Shown one piece after another: positions 6,670 through 19,111 of a stretch of DNA of 51,399 bases; position 1 is the first letter of the stretch; every line of letters begins with the position of its first letter. A model generated the notes under the pieces. It did no database searches, had not been told where the DNA came from, and saw only the letters and a program-made list of their open reading frames with translations. The DNA comes from Belnapia arida (GTDB taxonomy: Bacteria > Pseudomonadota > Alphaproteobacteria > Acetobacterales > Acetobacteraceae), in NCBI RefSeq assembly GCF_016773205.1, contig NZ_JAETWB010000027.1, positions 1-51,399 on the forward strand, in the 5' to 3' direction. Both the position numbers and the translations under genes were made by a program.

Positions 6670-9494
6670 CTAGCGACTTGCCCGCCACAGGAGGAAGGGC
6701 GCCAGTTCCGGCAGGCGGCGGGGCTCCGTCAGCGGGCCGGTGAGGCGGAGCGCGATCTCGGGTGCCTCGGCGACGGGGCGGGTGGCGAGGCGGAGGTCGA
6801 GGGCGCTGCGGGCGAGGTCGATCGTGCCGCTTGCCGTGGCGGCGGCGCCGCCTTCGGTGGCGAGGTTGGCGCCGGCGAGGGTGATGCGGCCTTCGGCGAG
6901 GGAGGCCTTGGCTTCCAGCCGCTCGAAGGCGGTGGCGCCGGCGGCGAGGGCAGCGCGGAGGGCCCCCTGGTCGGGGCCGGTCGGGGCTAGGCTGTCCTGC
7001 AGGGCGGCGAGGTCGGCGCCGACCAGCACGCCGTCCTGCATGGCCAGCGCGAGGTTGCCCGCGAGCGTCGCGGTGAGCGCCGCCGCGCTATGTCCGGTGG
7101 CGTGCAGGGCGGCCTCGGCCGTCACCTGGCCGGCACCGAGATCGAGGGGGAGTCCGAAGAGCGGCTCGCCGATCGTGGCGCCGTCGAGCCTGGCCTCAAG
7201 GGCGAGGCGGGGCGGACTCGCCATTCCCTCCGCCAGCAGGTTGCCCCGGAGCGTGCCGCCGGCGAGCCGCGCCTGCACACCGTCGAGGCGGAGGGTGCCG
7301 GAGTCCAGCTTCAGCGTGCCGGAGAAGGCCTCCAGCGGGGTCCAGCCGAGGGGTTCGAGCCGGCCGGCCTCCACCGCGAGGTCGGCGTCGAGCAGGCCGA
7401 GGCGGTCGAAGCCGACGGGATCGCTGCCGCGCAGCGCGGGCGTCGGCAAGGGCAGGCGTTCGGCGGCGAGACGGCCGGTGAGGCGGGGGCGCGGCCTGGC
7501 CAGGGCCAGGGCGAGCTGGCTGCGCAGGCGGAGCGTGCCGGCGACGAGGTCCAGGCGATCGGCGGTGAGCGTGGGTGTGCTGCCAAGCTGGCCGGCGAGG
7601 CTGGCGATCAGCGAGAAAGACCCCTCCCCCAGCCAGTCCGCCACATCCATGCCAAGCAGTGGGGCGAGGAGACGCGGGGCACCGGGATGGCGCAGCGTCA
7701 GCGTGCCGGCGCCACGGCGGGCGCGGGTATCGAGCGTCGCCGCGGCCTCGACGCGGAGGCTGCCGACATCGCCCTCGGCCCTGAGCGCCACCGCCTCGGG
7801 CGCGCCGCCGCCGGAGAGGCGCAGCCCGACGGGCTGGGCGAGCAGCGGCGCCCAGCCGGGCGGCAGCAGCGGGGCCAGGACGGTGGCGTTGGAGCCGCTC
7901 GCCTCCAGCGTCACGTCGGAGGCGCGTGGGGTGGGGGCCAGCTGGGCGGCGCCGGAGGCGGCGAGGTCCAGCTCGCCGAGGCGGAAGGCGAGGCGGCGGA
8001 GCGCAAGCCGGCCGTCCTCGATGGTGGCGTCGAGGGTGGCGCGCTCGGCGGCGAATTGGTCGAGGGTCAGGCGGTCGGCGGCAAGGCGGAGATTGAGGTC
8101 GATGCCGCCGAGCTGGCCGGCCCCGGGCAGCAGGCCGTCGAGGTCGAGCCGGTCGAGGGTGAGGCCGAGGCCGACCTGCGGCCGGGCGCCGCCGAGGCGG
8201 AGCGATCCAGCGCCGGTGACGCGGGTCTCGTCCACGGTCGCCGTGATGTCGGAGAGGGTGGCCTGGCCGTTCTCGAGCGCGAGGCGAAGGCGGCCTTCGG
8301 CGGAATGGAGGCGGGCGGGATCGGTGCCGGCGAGCGGCAGGCCGAGGGCGGTCAGCGTCTCGCGCAGCGCCCGGCCGGAGAAGCGGAGGGCGAGTTCCAT
8401 GCGCGGGCCGGCGGTGGCGCCGGCGACGTCCAGCTCCATTTCGCCGGGCAGCAGGGCGCTGACGTCGGAGAGGGTGAGGCGGTCGCCTTCGAGGAAGAAG
8501 CCGCCGCGCAGCCGCCGCAGCGGGATGCCGCCGAAGCCCGTCGCCTCGGCCGAGAGGTCGATGCTGACCGGAATGGGCAGAGCGCGGGCACTGCCGCGGG
8601 TCTGCCGGAGGGCGGCGAACCAGGCATCGAGGTCGAGCCGGCCGGCGGTGAGCGCGATGTCGAGCCGGGCTTCGGGCGCGAGGCGGAGGGTGGCGGCGCC
8701 GCGGGCGGGTTGGCCGGCAAGGTCGATGGAGAGGTCATCGGCGGCGAGGAGGTCGGCGGCGACGGTGAGGCGGCCGGTGGCACGGAAGGCGCTAGGTGGG
8801 GCGGGCAGCAGCAGGGAAAGGTCGGGGCCGGCGGACTCCATCCGCCCGTCGAAGCCGTCGGAGGCGAGGACGCCACGGGCGGTCAGCGTCGAGCCGGCCA
8901 GGGCGAGCGAGAGGTCGAGCGGGGCGACGCCGTCGAAGCCGGCGCGGCCGAGCTGGCCGGCGAAGCGAATGGCATAGCCGCGCCAGGCGAGCGTGCCCTC
9001 CGCACTCAGCGCCTCGGCGGCGGCGCCGGTCCGGAGCCGGGCGTTCAGCGCCTCGAATTGCAGGCCGCCGAGCTTCAGGCGGCAATCCTCGAGGCGCGCG
9101 TCGAGGGCGGAGAGCCAGGTCGGCGGGCGGAGGCCCGGCAGGGCGGTGGGCGGCCAGGGCATGGTGATCTCGCCGCCGACGAGCGCGATCTCGCGCGGCT
9201 CCAGATGGCCGGCGAGGAGGGCGCCGAGATCGAGGCGGAGGCGCATGGCGCGCGCCGTGATGGTCAGACCGTCGTCGTTGGAACCGATGGCGACAGCGGC
9301 GGCCTCGACGCGGGGCTGGGGCAGGAGCGTCAGGGTGATGCGGCCGCCGAGCGTCACCGGGCGGCCGAGCCGGGTGCTGGCGATCTCGGCGAGGCGCGCG
9401 CGGTAGGGCTCCCAGTCCAGCAGGCGGGGGCCGACCCAGAGCGCGGCGGCGAACAGCGCCAGCAGCGGCAGGAGAATGGCCGCGAGGCGGCGCA

Positions 9495-9495
<1 letters not shown>
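6670..9495 (-). CDS. AsmA-family envelope protein
   Basis: A 941-aa protein of the AsmA-like family, whose large members are inner-membrane-anchored periplasmic proteins now linked to phospholipid transport to, or homeostasis of, the outer membrane. Evidence: the N-terminal membrane anchor (MRRLAAILLPLLALFAAALW), then the AsmA N-terminal signature (LDWEPYRARLAEIASTRLGRPVTLGG), then some 850 residues of short alternating beta-type repeats with many A/G/L residues (forms such as LRLGGARPQVGLGLTLDRLDLDGLLP). It ends in a TGPLTEPRRLPELAPF-type AsmA C-terminus. The start is ATG 9495, whose A is also the last base of the upstream hydantoinase stop (TGATG), so the two are translationally coupled. 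The 87 codons further upstream in this frame lie inside the hydantoinase gene and are not part of it. Confidence 0.85.
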
Positions 9496-13133
<3,638 letters not shown>

Positions 13134-13197
13134 GATCGCCTCCATTCGCGCCGTGATGGCGCCCCCTCGCCCGACGCGCAAGGCCGCCGCCGCCTCG

Positions 13198-13223
13198 TTG
13201 ACGATTTATCGATATTTTGTCAA
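13198..13223. promoter_or_regulatory. 26-bp palindromic operator candidate in the divergent gap
   Basis: A 26-bp imperfect palindrome running TTGAC...GTCAA with a perfect ATCGAT core, all sharing one centre (between 13210 and 13211). 10 of 13 pairs match. It is AT-rich in a GC-rich setting and lies 10 bases before the ATG of the winged-helix gene and about 65 bases upstream of the hydantoinase start. Location and dyad symmetry fit a MarR-type dimer binding site controlling both divergent genes. Confidence 0.55.
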
Positions 13224-13233
13224 TGTTCCTGGC

Positions 13234-13743
13234 ATGGCCGAACCCCGTCCCGTCGTCTCCTCCGCACACCTGGCCGCCGGCGCCTCGCCAGGCCTGTCCG
13301 AGGTGGAATACGGGCTGATCCTCGCCGGCCATGCCTTCCAGCGCTGGATGGTGCTGTGCGCCGCGGCGGCGGGAGCGGCGGGGCTATCGCCGGTCGAGGT
13401 GCTCATCCTGCACTCGGTGCATCACCGCGGGCGGGCGAAGCGGCAGGCGGAGATCCTCCTCGCGCTCGGCATCGAGGATGCGCATATCGCCACCTATGCC
13501 ATCCGCAAGCTCGATGCAGCGGGGCTGGTGACGACGAGCCGCCAGGGCAAGGAGAAGCTGGTCGCGGCGACGCCGGCGGGGGCGGCCTTCTGCGCGCGCT
13601 ATGCCGAAGTCAGGGAGAGGCTGCTGGCCGGGGCGGTGCGTGACAGCGGGCCACCGGCGGCGGCGCTTTCGGAAGTGGCGGGGCTGCTGCGGACCCTGTC
13701 GGGCTTCTACGACCAGGCCTCGCGGGCGGCGGCGACGCTGTAG
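13234..13743 (+). CDS. MarR-like winged-helix transcriptional regulator
   Basis: A 169-aa winged-helix protein of the MarR-like class. The helix-turn-helix lies at about 55-100 (LSPVEVLILHSVHHRGRAK, then AYAIRKLDAAGLV-type recognition helix seen as TYAIRKLDAAGLVTTSRQ), and the wing follows (KEKLVAATPAG). An N-terminal helix (EVEYGLILAGHAFQRWMV) and a C-terminal helix would form the dimer interface. ATG 13234 is used: the longer frame from 13048 runs back over the hydantoinase gene. No Shine-Dalgarno precedes this ATG, and the palindrome at 13198-13223 overlaps the likely promoter. The mRNA may be nearly leaderless and the gene autoregulated. By position it probably regulates the divergent hydantoinase-AsmA pair. 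The ligand is unknown. Confidence 0.8.
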   Translation: MAEPRPVVSSAHLAAGASPGLSEVEYGLILAGHAFQRWMVLCAAAAGAAGLSPVEVLILHSVHHRGRAKRQAEILLALGIEDAHIATYAIRKLDAAGLVTTSRQGKEKLVAATPAGAAFCARYAEVRERLLAGAVRDSGPPAAALSEVAGLLRTLSGFYDQASRAAATL

Positions 13744-14263
13744 CGCGGTCGGCCCAGGCTCCCGTCTGCCAAAGGAGGCCTACTTCGGCACTCTCGGCCA
13801 GCCAGTTCCGCTTGAAAAGAAGACAGCCCTGTCAAGCCACGCCAAGACGGGAGGCGATGGACGGTGTCCGGGAACCGGAACTGGTGCAATCACCGGCCAA
13901 AGTCGGCTGTAACTCTCGATATCGCGAGCGGGATGGGCAGCAAGCCGTACCGCCCTGACAGTCTCCGAGTCGGCCGGCCCAATATTGATTGCCATTCGTC
14001 TAGTTCTCGCCATGAAAAACCACGCGAATTGCATTGCGGAGGCTGATTGCTGCTTTCGGTATTCGGGCCGGTCCGGGGCCTCCACGGCGGCGGGGGCGGC
14101 ATCGGCTGGCGGCGACCCGGGCGGCCGTCGTCCCGGGCTCGGGCGGCGGCCAACCTTTCGCGCCCGGCAGCGGCAACCCATCTAGCGGGCGAGCGGGGCC
14201 TCTCCCCGTCTGCCTCCGGCATGGTAAGGCTGACCTGGCAAAGGCTGGGGCGAGAGCAATGGG
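13744..14263. other. 520-bp gap with no supported gene
   Basis: Between the winged-helix gene and the DnaJ-domain gene. GC is lower than in the genes, especially about 13860-14050. Short open frames exist on both strands, but none has a ribosome site, domain or consistent codon bias. A short near-palindrome CTCGATATCGCGAG is present near 13915. It may hold promoter sequence for the downstream gene or gene debris. Confidence 0.4.
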
Positions 14264-15076
14264 GTGCGGCGCTTGACCCTCTGGGGCAAGATCATCGGCG
14301 GGGTGACGGGCTTCATGACCGGCGGGCCGCTCGGCGCCGTGGTCGGGGCGGCGCTCGGCCATGCGGCGGACCAGGGCGGGCGAGCGGCGGGCAACCCCTT
14401 CGGTGCCTTGTTCGGGCGTTCCGCGGTGCGGCAGGCGGCCGACGCGGCCGCGCTGCTGGGCAGCAAGGAGCAGCTCTTCGCCATCACTGTCGTCGTGCTG
14501 GCGGCCAAGCTCGCCAAATGCGACGGGCCGGTGAAGCGCGAGGAGATCGACGCCTTCAAGCGGATGTTCCGCATCCCGCCCGAGAACCTGCGCGAGGTGG
14601 CGGCCCTGTTCGACCAGGCGCGGGACAGCGCCGACCCGCCGGAGCCCTTCGCCGAGAAGCTCGGGGAGAGCTTCGCCGACAACAAGGGGATGCTGGAGGA
14701 CGTGCTCGGGGCGCTGTTCCAGATCGCCAGGGCGGACGGCCCGCTGACCAAGGCGGAGCTGGCCTTCCTCCAGGGGACGCAGCGCGGGTTCGGCCTGGAT
14801 GCGGCGGCCTGGGAGCGGGCGCGGGACGGGCGCAGCTCCCGCGCGGCGGGTGATCCGGCGGCGGCGAGCGGGCCGGACCCCTACACCATCCTCGGCGTGG
14901 CGCGGGACGCGCCGGACGATGCCGTGCGCCAGGCCTGGCGGCGGCTCATGCGGGAGAACCATCCCGACAGCCTGGCCTCGCGCGGCGTGCCCGCGGAATT
15001 CGTCAAGCGGGCGACGGAGAAGGTGGCCGAGATCAACGCCGCCTGGGACCGCGTCAAGCGGGAGCGGAAGCTCTGA
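14264..15076 (+). CDS. TerB-like / DnaJ-domain protein, DjlA type
   Basis: A 270-aa protein. A Gly-rich hydrophobic N-terminus (WGKIIGGVTGFMTGGPLGAVVGAALGHA, about 5-33) resembles the membrane segment of DjlA proteins. A TerB-like helical domain covers about 65-180 (FAITVVVLAAKLAKCDGPV, then a second LFQIARADGPLTKAE repeat). A C-terminal J domain spans about 203-268 with the HPD motif in RENHPDSLA. J domains recruit and stimulate DnaK-type Hsp70, and DjlA is a membrane-associated co-chaperone involved in envelope stress and capsule signalling in enterics. The start is GTG 14264; TTG 14273 is an alternative. The gene ends just before, or slightly overlapping, the amidase. Confidence 0.86.
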   Translation: MRRLTLWGKIIGGVTGFMTGGPLGAVVGAALGHAADQGGRAAGNPFGALFGRSAVRQAADAAALLGSKEQLFAITVVVLAAKLAKCDGPVKREEIDAFKRMFRIPPENLREVAALFDQARDSADPPEPFAEKLGESFADNKGMLEDVLGALFQIARADGPLTKAELAFLQGTQRGFGLDAAAWERARDGRSSRAAGDPAAASGPDPYTILGVARDAPDDAVRQAWRRLMRENHPDSLASRGVPAEFVKRATEKVAEINAAWDRVKRERKL

Positions 15077-15123
15077 GGGTCGTCGATGCGCCGAGCCCGA
15101 ATCAGGACGAGCGGCCGGCGGGC

Positions 15124-15768
15124 ATGCCGGCCAACATCCTCATGCTCCACTACACGGGCATGCAGAGCGGCCGGGCGGCGATCGAGCGGCTGCGGGATCC
15201 GGTGGCGAAGGTTTCCTCGCATTACGTGGTCGAGGAGGACGGCACGGTCCTCCGGCTGGTGCCGGAGGAGCGGCGGGCCTGGCATGCCGGCATCTCGCAC
15301 TGGCGCGGCCGCGCCGCGCTGAACGACCGCAGCATCGGCATCGAGATCGTCAATCCGGGGCATGACTGGGGGTATCGCCCCTTCCCTGCCCTGCAGATGG
15401 CCGCCCTTTGCGACCTCTGCCTCGACATCCTCGCGCGGCATCCGGTCGCGCCCTGGGATGTGGTCGGGCACAGCGACGTGGCGCCGGACCGGAAGCAGGA
15501 CCCCGGCGAGCTCTTCGACTGGGAGGGGCTGGCGGCGAATGGCGTCGGCCTCTGGCCCGCGGCGGAGGCGGAGCCCGTGGAGGCGGGGCCGGAGGCGCTG
15601 CTGGCGGCCATCGGCTACCGGAGCGACCTGCCGCTGCCGGTGCTGCTCACCGCCTTCCAGAGGCGCTGGCGGCCGGAGCAGGTGGACGGCATCGCCGACG
15701 CCGGCTGCCTGGCGCGGCTGGCGGCCGTCGCCGCGATGATTCCGCCCGCGCCGCCGGAAGCCGGTTGA
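15124..15768 (+). CDS. N-acetylmuramoyl-L-alanine amidase, AmpD/AmiD type
   Basis: A zinc amidase of the Amidase_2/PGRP fold that cleaves the bond between MurNAc and L-Ala in peptidoglycan or anhydro-muropeptides. Motifs: MLHYTGM (first zinc His), SSHYVVEEDGTVLRLV, AWHAGIS, SIGIEIVNPG and GHSDVAPDRKQDPGELF (second His plus the catalytic Lys/Asp region). The C-terminal 70 residues form a small helical domain (FQRRWRPEQVDGI) like the PG-binding tail of AmiD. No signal peptide is visible, so it may act in cytoplasmic muropeptide recycling. The coding sense clearly continues upstream of ATG 15124: in-frame codons from CTG 15073 read RVVDAPSPNQDERPAGM, typical of the family N-terminus, and a GGAG lies 8 bases before that CTG. 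Confidence 0.9.
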   Translation: MPANILMLHYTGMQSGRAAIERLRDPVAKVSSHYVVEEDGTVLRLVPEERRAWHAGISHWRGRAALNDRSIGIEIVNPGHDWGYRPFPALQMAALCDLCLDILARHPVAPWDVVGHSDVAPDRKQDPGELFDWEGLAANGVGLWPAAEAEPVEAGPEALLAAIGYRSDLPLPVLLTAFQRRWRPEQVDGIADAGCLARLAAVAAMIPPAPPEAG

Positions 15769-15800
15769 CGCGGGGCTGACCGGGGGCGCATGACGCCGCC

Positions 15801-16229
15801 GCGTCAGGTGGCCGGGCGGCCGCTGGCGGGGTTGCAAGGCCCCGCTGGAGGAAAGTCCGGGCTCCACGGGAATACGATGCCGGCCAACGGCCGGCGGGGG
15901 TCGAACCGCAAGGGGCGGCCTTCAGGGAAAGTGCCACAGAGAAGAGACCGCCGGGCCGCCGCGAGGCTGCCCGGCAAGGGTGAAACGGTGCGGCAAGAGC
16001 GCACCGCGCCCCCGGCAACGGGGGCGGCAGGGCAAACCCCATCGGGAGCAAGGCCGAATAGGGGCGACCGGCGCGGGTGGGCTTCGGCCCGCCTGGCGCG
16101 GGGGCATTCCCGCCCCGTCGCCCGGGTTGGCCGCGTGAGGCGCACCGCAAGGTGCGTCCCAGAGGAATGGTCGCCTCGTCCCCGGTTTTCCGGGGGCGGA
16201 CAGAACCCGGCTTACAGGCCACCTGGCGC
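15801..16229 (+). ncRNA. rnpB: RNase P RNA, bacterial type A
   Basis: The catalytic RNA of RNase P, which matures tRNA 5' ends. Conserved elements are clear: GGAGGAAAGTCCGGGC (about 15847-15862, P4 5' region), AGGGTGAAACGGTGCGG then AAGAGCGCACCG (about 15977-16006), AGAGGAATGG (about 16161) and ACAGAACCCGGCTTACAGGCC (about 16200-16220, P4 3' strand). The ends are set by a 13-bp P1 helix pairing 15801-15813 with 16217-16229 (one G-U). It is followed by ATTTTCCCC. It lies between the amidase and the dcw cluster, on the same strand. Confidence 0.95.
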
Positions 16230-16425
16230 ATTTTCCCCACAGCTTCATCCACGGAACCGCCCACATCCGGCCGGTGCGGATAAGGAACAAACCGGGTAAG
16301 TATAACATATTGCTTTCGATCGCAGATGATTTCTCATGCGGTAGCGATGCCGGCCTCTAAGGCCTTAGGAATCGGGCAATTTGTCGGGCGCATTTAGTGG
16401 GTCGAAACGGTATTCGTGCTTGTGG
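16230..16425. promoter_or_regulatory. AT-richer region with DnaA-box-like 9-mers before the dcw operon
   Basis: No gene. It holds TGCGGATAA (16275-16283; 8 of 9 to the DnaA box read on the minus strand) and two weaker 7-of-9 matches (TTCCCCACA about 16232-16240, TCATCCACG about 16244-16252). There is also a -10-like TATAAC (16301-16306) and a TAAGGCCTTA palindrome (16358-16367). The dcw promoter probably lies here or just downstream. I cannot fix its exact position. Confidence 0.35.
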
Positions 16426-16460
16426 TCCCACGAAATCCCGTGCTATCCCAAGTCATCCCG
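16426..16460. promoter_or_regulatory. MraZ operator: four boxes at 10-bp period
   Basis: Four pentamers TCCCA, TCCCG, TCCCA, TCCCG at 16426, 16436, 16446 and 16456, each separated by exactly 5 bases. On the minus strand these are NGGGA repeats, matching the known MraZ recognition pattern of TGGG-type pentamers with 5-bp spacers upstream of mraZ. They lie about 175 bp before the mraZ start, so the leader is long. MraZ would bind here to autoregulate the whole operon. A possible promoter (TTGTGG 16420, TATCCC 16444) would be overlapped by the boxes. Confidence 0.75.
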
Positions 16461-16632
16461 ACGATGGGTCCAAAGCTCGGGGGGGCGAGGGATCCAAAGC
16501 GGGATGGTCGGGCGAGCCGGCGGGGTCGGGGGGCCCCGCCGGCCCGCTAACCCCAGGGGCCGCAAGCGTCCCTGAGCGCATCCTCCCGAAGGGCAAGTCA
16601 ACAGGCGGTCACTGGGGGGCGGTCGCTGGGCG

Positions 16633-17070
16633 ATGTCCGAGTTCATAGGCACCGTAGGCGGGGGATACGACGCGAAGAAGGGGCGCATTTCGGTGCCTTC
16701 CCTCTTCCGCAGTCAGATTGCCGGCCCGGGTGCCCTGGAGATCATCCTGCGCCGGTCGCGCCACAAGCGCTGCATCGAAGTTTGGCCCAAGGCGGATTAC
16801 ATGGCCGAGGTGGATGCCCGCGTCGAAGGGCTCAGCAAGCTCTCCGCGGAATACCAGTCGGTGATGCGCAAGCTGGTCGGCAAGATCCATACCCTGACGC
16901 TTGATCCCGATGGCCGCGTGGTGATGCCGAAGGAGCTCGCCGAGCATGCGGGCTTCGAGGGCGAGCTGCAGTTCAGCGGGCGCGGCGCCTATTTCGAGAT
17001 CTGGAACGCCGCCGACTTCGCCGAGGAAGAGGCGCGGCTCGATGCCGAGGACGAGGGGGGCGACGTATGA
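16633..17070 (+). CDS. mraZ: transcriptional regulator MraZ
   Basis: A 145-aa AbrB-fold DNA-binding protein, first gene of the dcw operon and its repressor in characterised bacteria. It forms a ring of subunits that reads the repeated pentamers. Both halves carry the DxxxR-type signature: [14 protein letters not shown] (about 14-27) and [12 protein letters not shown] (about 96-107). Length is normal. ATG 16633 follows a G-rich GGGGGGCGG stretch. Its stop overlaps the rsmH start in an ATGA junction, and the four-box operator upstream supports autoregulation. Confidence 0.95.
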   Translation: MSEFIGTVGGGYDAKKGRISVPSLFRSQIAGPGALEIILRRSRHKRCIEVWPKADYMAEVDARVEGLSKLSAEYQSVMRKLVGKIHTLTLDPDGRVVMPKELAEHAGFEGELQFSGRGAYFEIWNAADFAEEEARLDAEDEGGDV

Positions 17071-18047
17071 GCGGCGCGAGCCCCCTTGGGGGACATGTCC
17101 CGGTGATGCTGGCCGAGGTGCTGGAGCATCTCGCGCCGCGTGACGGCGCCACCTATTGCGACGGCACCTTCGGCGGCGGCGGCTATGCCGGCGCCATCCT
17201 CGATGCGGCGCGCTGCACGCTCTTCGCCATCGACCGCGACCCTGAGGCGATCGCGCGCGGCGCGGCGCTGGCGGCGCGGCATGCCGGGCGGCTGCACCTG
17301 GTCGAGGGGCGGTTCGGCGAGATGCTGGCGCTGCTCGCCGCGCGCGACGTCGCGCGACTCGACGGCGTGGTGCTCGACCTCGGCGTGTCCTCCTTCCAGC
17401 TCGACGACGGCGCGCGCGGCTTCTCCTTCCGCGGCGACGGTCCGCTTGACATGCGGATGTCGAAACATGGGAAGTCCGCCGCGGACCTCGTCAACACGCT
17501 GGACGAGTCGGAGCTGGCCGACATGCTCTATCAATTGGGCGAAGAGCGGTATTCGCGGCGCATCGCGCGCGTGATCGTCGCGGCACGCCGCGAGGAGCCG
17601 ATCACCACCACGGCGCGGCTCGCCGCCCTGGTGCGCGGCTGCATCCCCCGCGACCCGTCGGGCATCGACGGCGCGACGCGGAGCTTCCAGGCGCTGCGCC
17701 TCGCGGTGAACGACGAGCTGGGCGAGGTCGAGCGCGGGCTCGCCGCCGCGGCGGCGTTGCTGGCGCCGGGCGGGCGGCTCGTCGTCGTCGCCTTCCACTC
17801 GCTCGAGGACCGGCTGGTGAAGCGCTTCATGGCGGATGCCGCCGGGCGCCGGGCCGGGGCCTCGCGGCATGATCCGGCCTCGCTCGCCGGCCGCGCCGCG
17901 CCGGCCGGGTTCCGCCTGCTGACGCCGCGGGCGCTGCGCCCCGGCGCGGCCGAGACCGATGTCAATCCCCGCGCCCGGTCCGCCCGGCTGCGCGCGATCG
18001 AACGCCTGCCCATCGACCACCCCGTCGCATCCCGGGACGCCGCATGA
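17067..18047 (+). CDS. rsmH: 16S rRNA (cytosine(1402)-N4)-methyltransferase
   Basis: RsmH (formerly MraW), 326 aa, N4-methylates C1402 of 16S rRNA with S-adenosylmethionine at the decoding centre. Motifs: [10 protein letters not shown] at the N-terminus; SAM-binding [15 protein letters not shown] (about 31-45); [18 protein letters not shown] (about 104-121); DMRM; and [14 protein letters not shown] (about 244-257). Length is normal for the family. It overlaps mraZ by four bases upstream and ftsL by four bases downstream. Confidence 0.97.
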   Translation: MSGASPLGGHVPVMLAEVLEHLAPRDGATYCDGTFGGGGYAGAILDAARCTLFAIDRDPEAIARGAALAARHAGRLHLVEGRFGEMLALLAARDVARLDGVVLDLGVSSFQLDDGARGFSFRGDGPLDMRMSKHGKSAADLVNTLDESELADMLYQLGEERYSRRIARVIVAARREEPITTTARLAALVRGCIPRDPSGIDGATRSFQALRLAVNDELGEVERGLAAAAALLAPGGRLVVVAFHSLEDRLVKRFMADAAGRRAGASRHDPASLAGRAAPAGFRLLTPRALRPGAAETDVNPRARSARLRAIERLPIDHPVASRDAA

Positions 18048-19111
18048 TCTTCCGCCCCTTCACCTCGCTTTGCCTTGTCGCCTTCCTCGGCGCCGGGATG
18101 CATGTCTACAGCACCAAGCACGAGGCTGCGGTGATGGACCGCGAGCTGCGCTCGATCGCCCGCAAGGTCGAGGAGGCAGAGGCGCGGACGCAGACCCTGC
18201 AGGCGGAGTGGGCCTGGCTGAACGAGCCGGAGAGGTTGCGCGCCGTGGCGCAGCGGCACCTGCCAGAGCTGGAAGCGATGCAGCCGGCGCAATTCGTCCG
18301 CGCCAGCGAGGCGGAGCGCCGGCTGCCGGCGGTTGCGGCCTATGAGGGGCCGGTCGCACTCTTCGCGCCGCGCGAGCCGGCGCTGCCGTCGGGGAACACG
18401 GCGCTTGCCCTGCTGCCGCGCGTGGCGGAGCCGGTGCAGGTGGCGGTGGTGGCGCCGAAGCCGCTGGCGGCGCCGATGGCCGCGCCGGCGCCGGTCGTGG
18501 CCCCTGCCTCGCTGCTGGCCCTGATGCCGGCGGTGCCGGAGCTCGACCTGGCCGCGCTGCCCCTGCCGCCGCCGGAGCCGGTGGCGCCGCCGCCGCTGGT
18601 GCGGCTCGCCCTGCCGGTGGCGCCGCCGCCGCTGGTGCGGCTCGCCCTGCCGGTGGCGAAGCCGGTGGAGGCGGCGCCGCCGCGGCCGGCACTGGTGGAC
18701 CTGGCGCGGGCGACGCTGCCGCGGCCCGCCGAGGCGCGGCCGGTGGAGCTGCCGCGGGCTGCCGAGCCGGCGCGCCCGGCGCAGCTCGAGCTGGCGCGGG
18801 CGACGCTGCCGCCGCCGCGGCCGGCGCCGAAACCGGTGGCGCGGCCTGCCGAGATCGCCGCGCTGCCGCCGGTCGCCGCGCCGGCACGGGCGCCGATGGC
18901 GAGCCCGGTGACGCAGGTTGCGGTCTCGGCCGCGCCGCGCGTTGTGCCGATGCAGCCGGCCGTCGCGCCGGCGCGGGCAGCGGCGGTGCCGGCCTATCCG
19001 GCGCCCGGCGGCTCGGCGCTCGGGCTCGGTGGCGGGCAGCCGTTGCTGCCGCCGCCGGTGCCCTTCGGCAGCGCCTCGGCGGCAACGCTGAACGGGGGGA
19101 TGGGCCGGTGA
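18044..19111 (+). CDS. ftsL: FtsL-like division protein with very long Pro/Ala-rich tail
   Basis: By position (between rsmH and ftsI) and by its N-terminus this is FtsL, the bitopic protein that forms the FtsQ-FtsL-FtsB complex and activates FtsWI. Residues 1-22 give a short cytoplasmic end and membrane helix ([17 protein letters not shown]). Residues 23-60 form a heptad-like coiled coil. A conserved [22 protein letters not shown] box follows at about 57-78. FtsL is normally about 90-130 aa. Here another ~250 residues follow, almost wholly Ala/Pro/Val/Leu/Arg, with internal repeats (two exact 36-bp copies encoding [12 protein letters not shown], and repeated LARATLP). The tail has no visible fold and would be periplasmic. 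The junctions on both sides are 4-base overlaps, so no missed stop is evident. Confidence 0.8.
   Translation: MIFRPFTSLCLVAFLGAGMHVYSTKHEAAVMDRELRSIARKVEEAEARTQTLQAEWAWLNEPERLRAVAQRHLPELEAMQPAQFVRASEAERRLPAVAAYEGPVALFAPREPALPSGNTALALLPRVAEPVQVAVVAPKPLAAPMAAPAPVVAPASLLALMPAVPELDLAALPLPPPEPVAPPPLVRLALPVAPPPLVRLALPVAKPVEAAPPRPALVDLARATLPRPAEARPVELPRAAEPARPAQLELARATLPPPRPAPKPVARPAEIAALPPVAAPARAPMASPVTQVAVSAAPRVVPMQPAVAPARAAAVPAYPAPGGSALGLGGGQPLLPPPVPFGSASAATLNGGMGR
18581..18652 (+). repeat. exact 36-bp tandem duplication in ftsL
   Basis: Two identical consecutive 36-bp units (18581-18616 and 18617-18652) encode [12 protein letters not shown] twice, in frame. Exact identity, including third positions, points to a recent slippage or duplication in the tail of FtsL. 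Confidence 0.95.

Noticed and set aside
13890-14222. Small minus-strand ORF in the 13.7-14.3 kb gap
   Set aside because: No ribosome site, no family, mixed composition; not distinguishable from chance.
16381-16648. Two short ORFs upstream of mraZ
   Set aside because: They run through the MraZ operator and leader, have no ribosome sites and no conserved features.
18581-18652. CRISPR-like repeat
   Set aside because: Two direct copies with no spacers, in frame within the FtsL tail; a coding tandem duplication.
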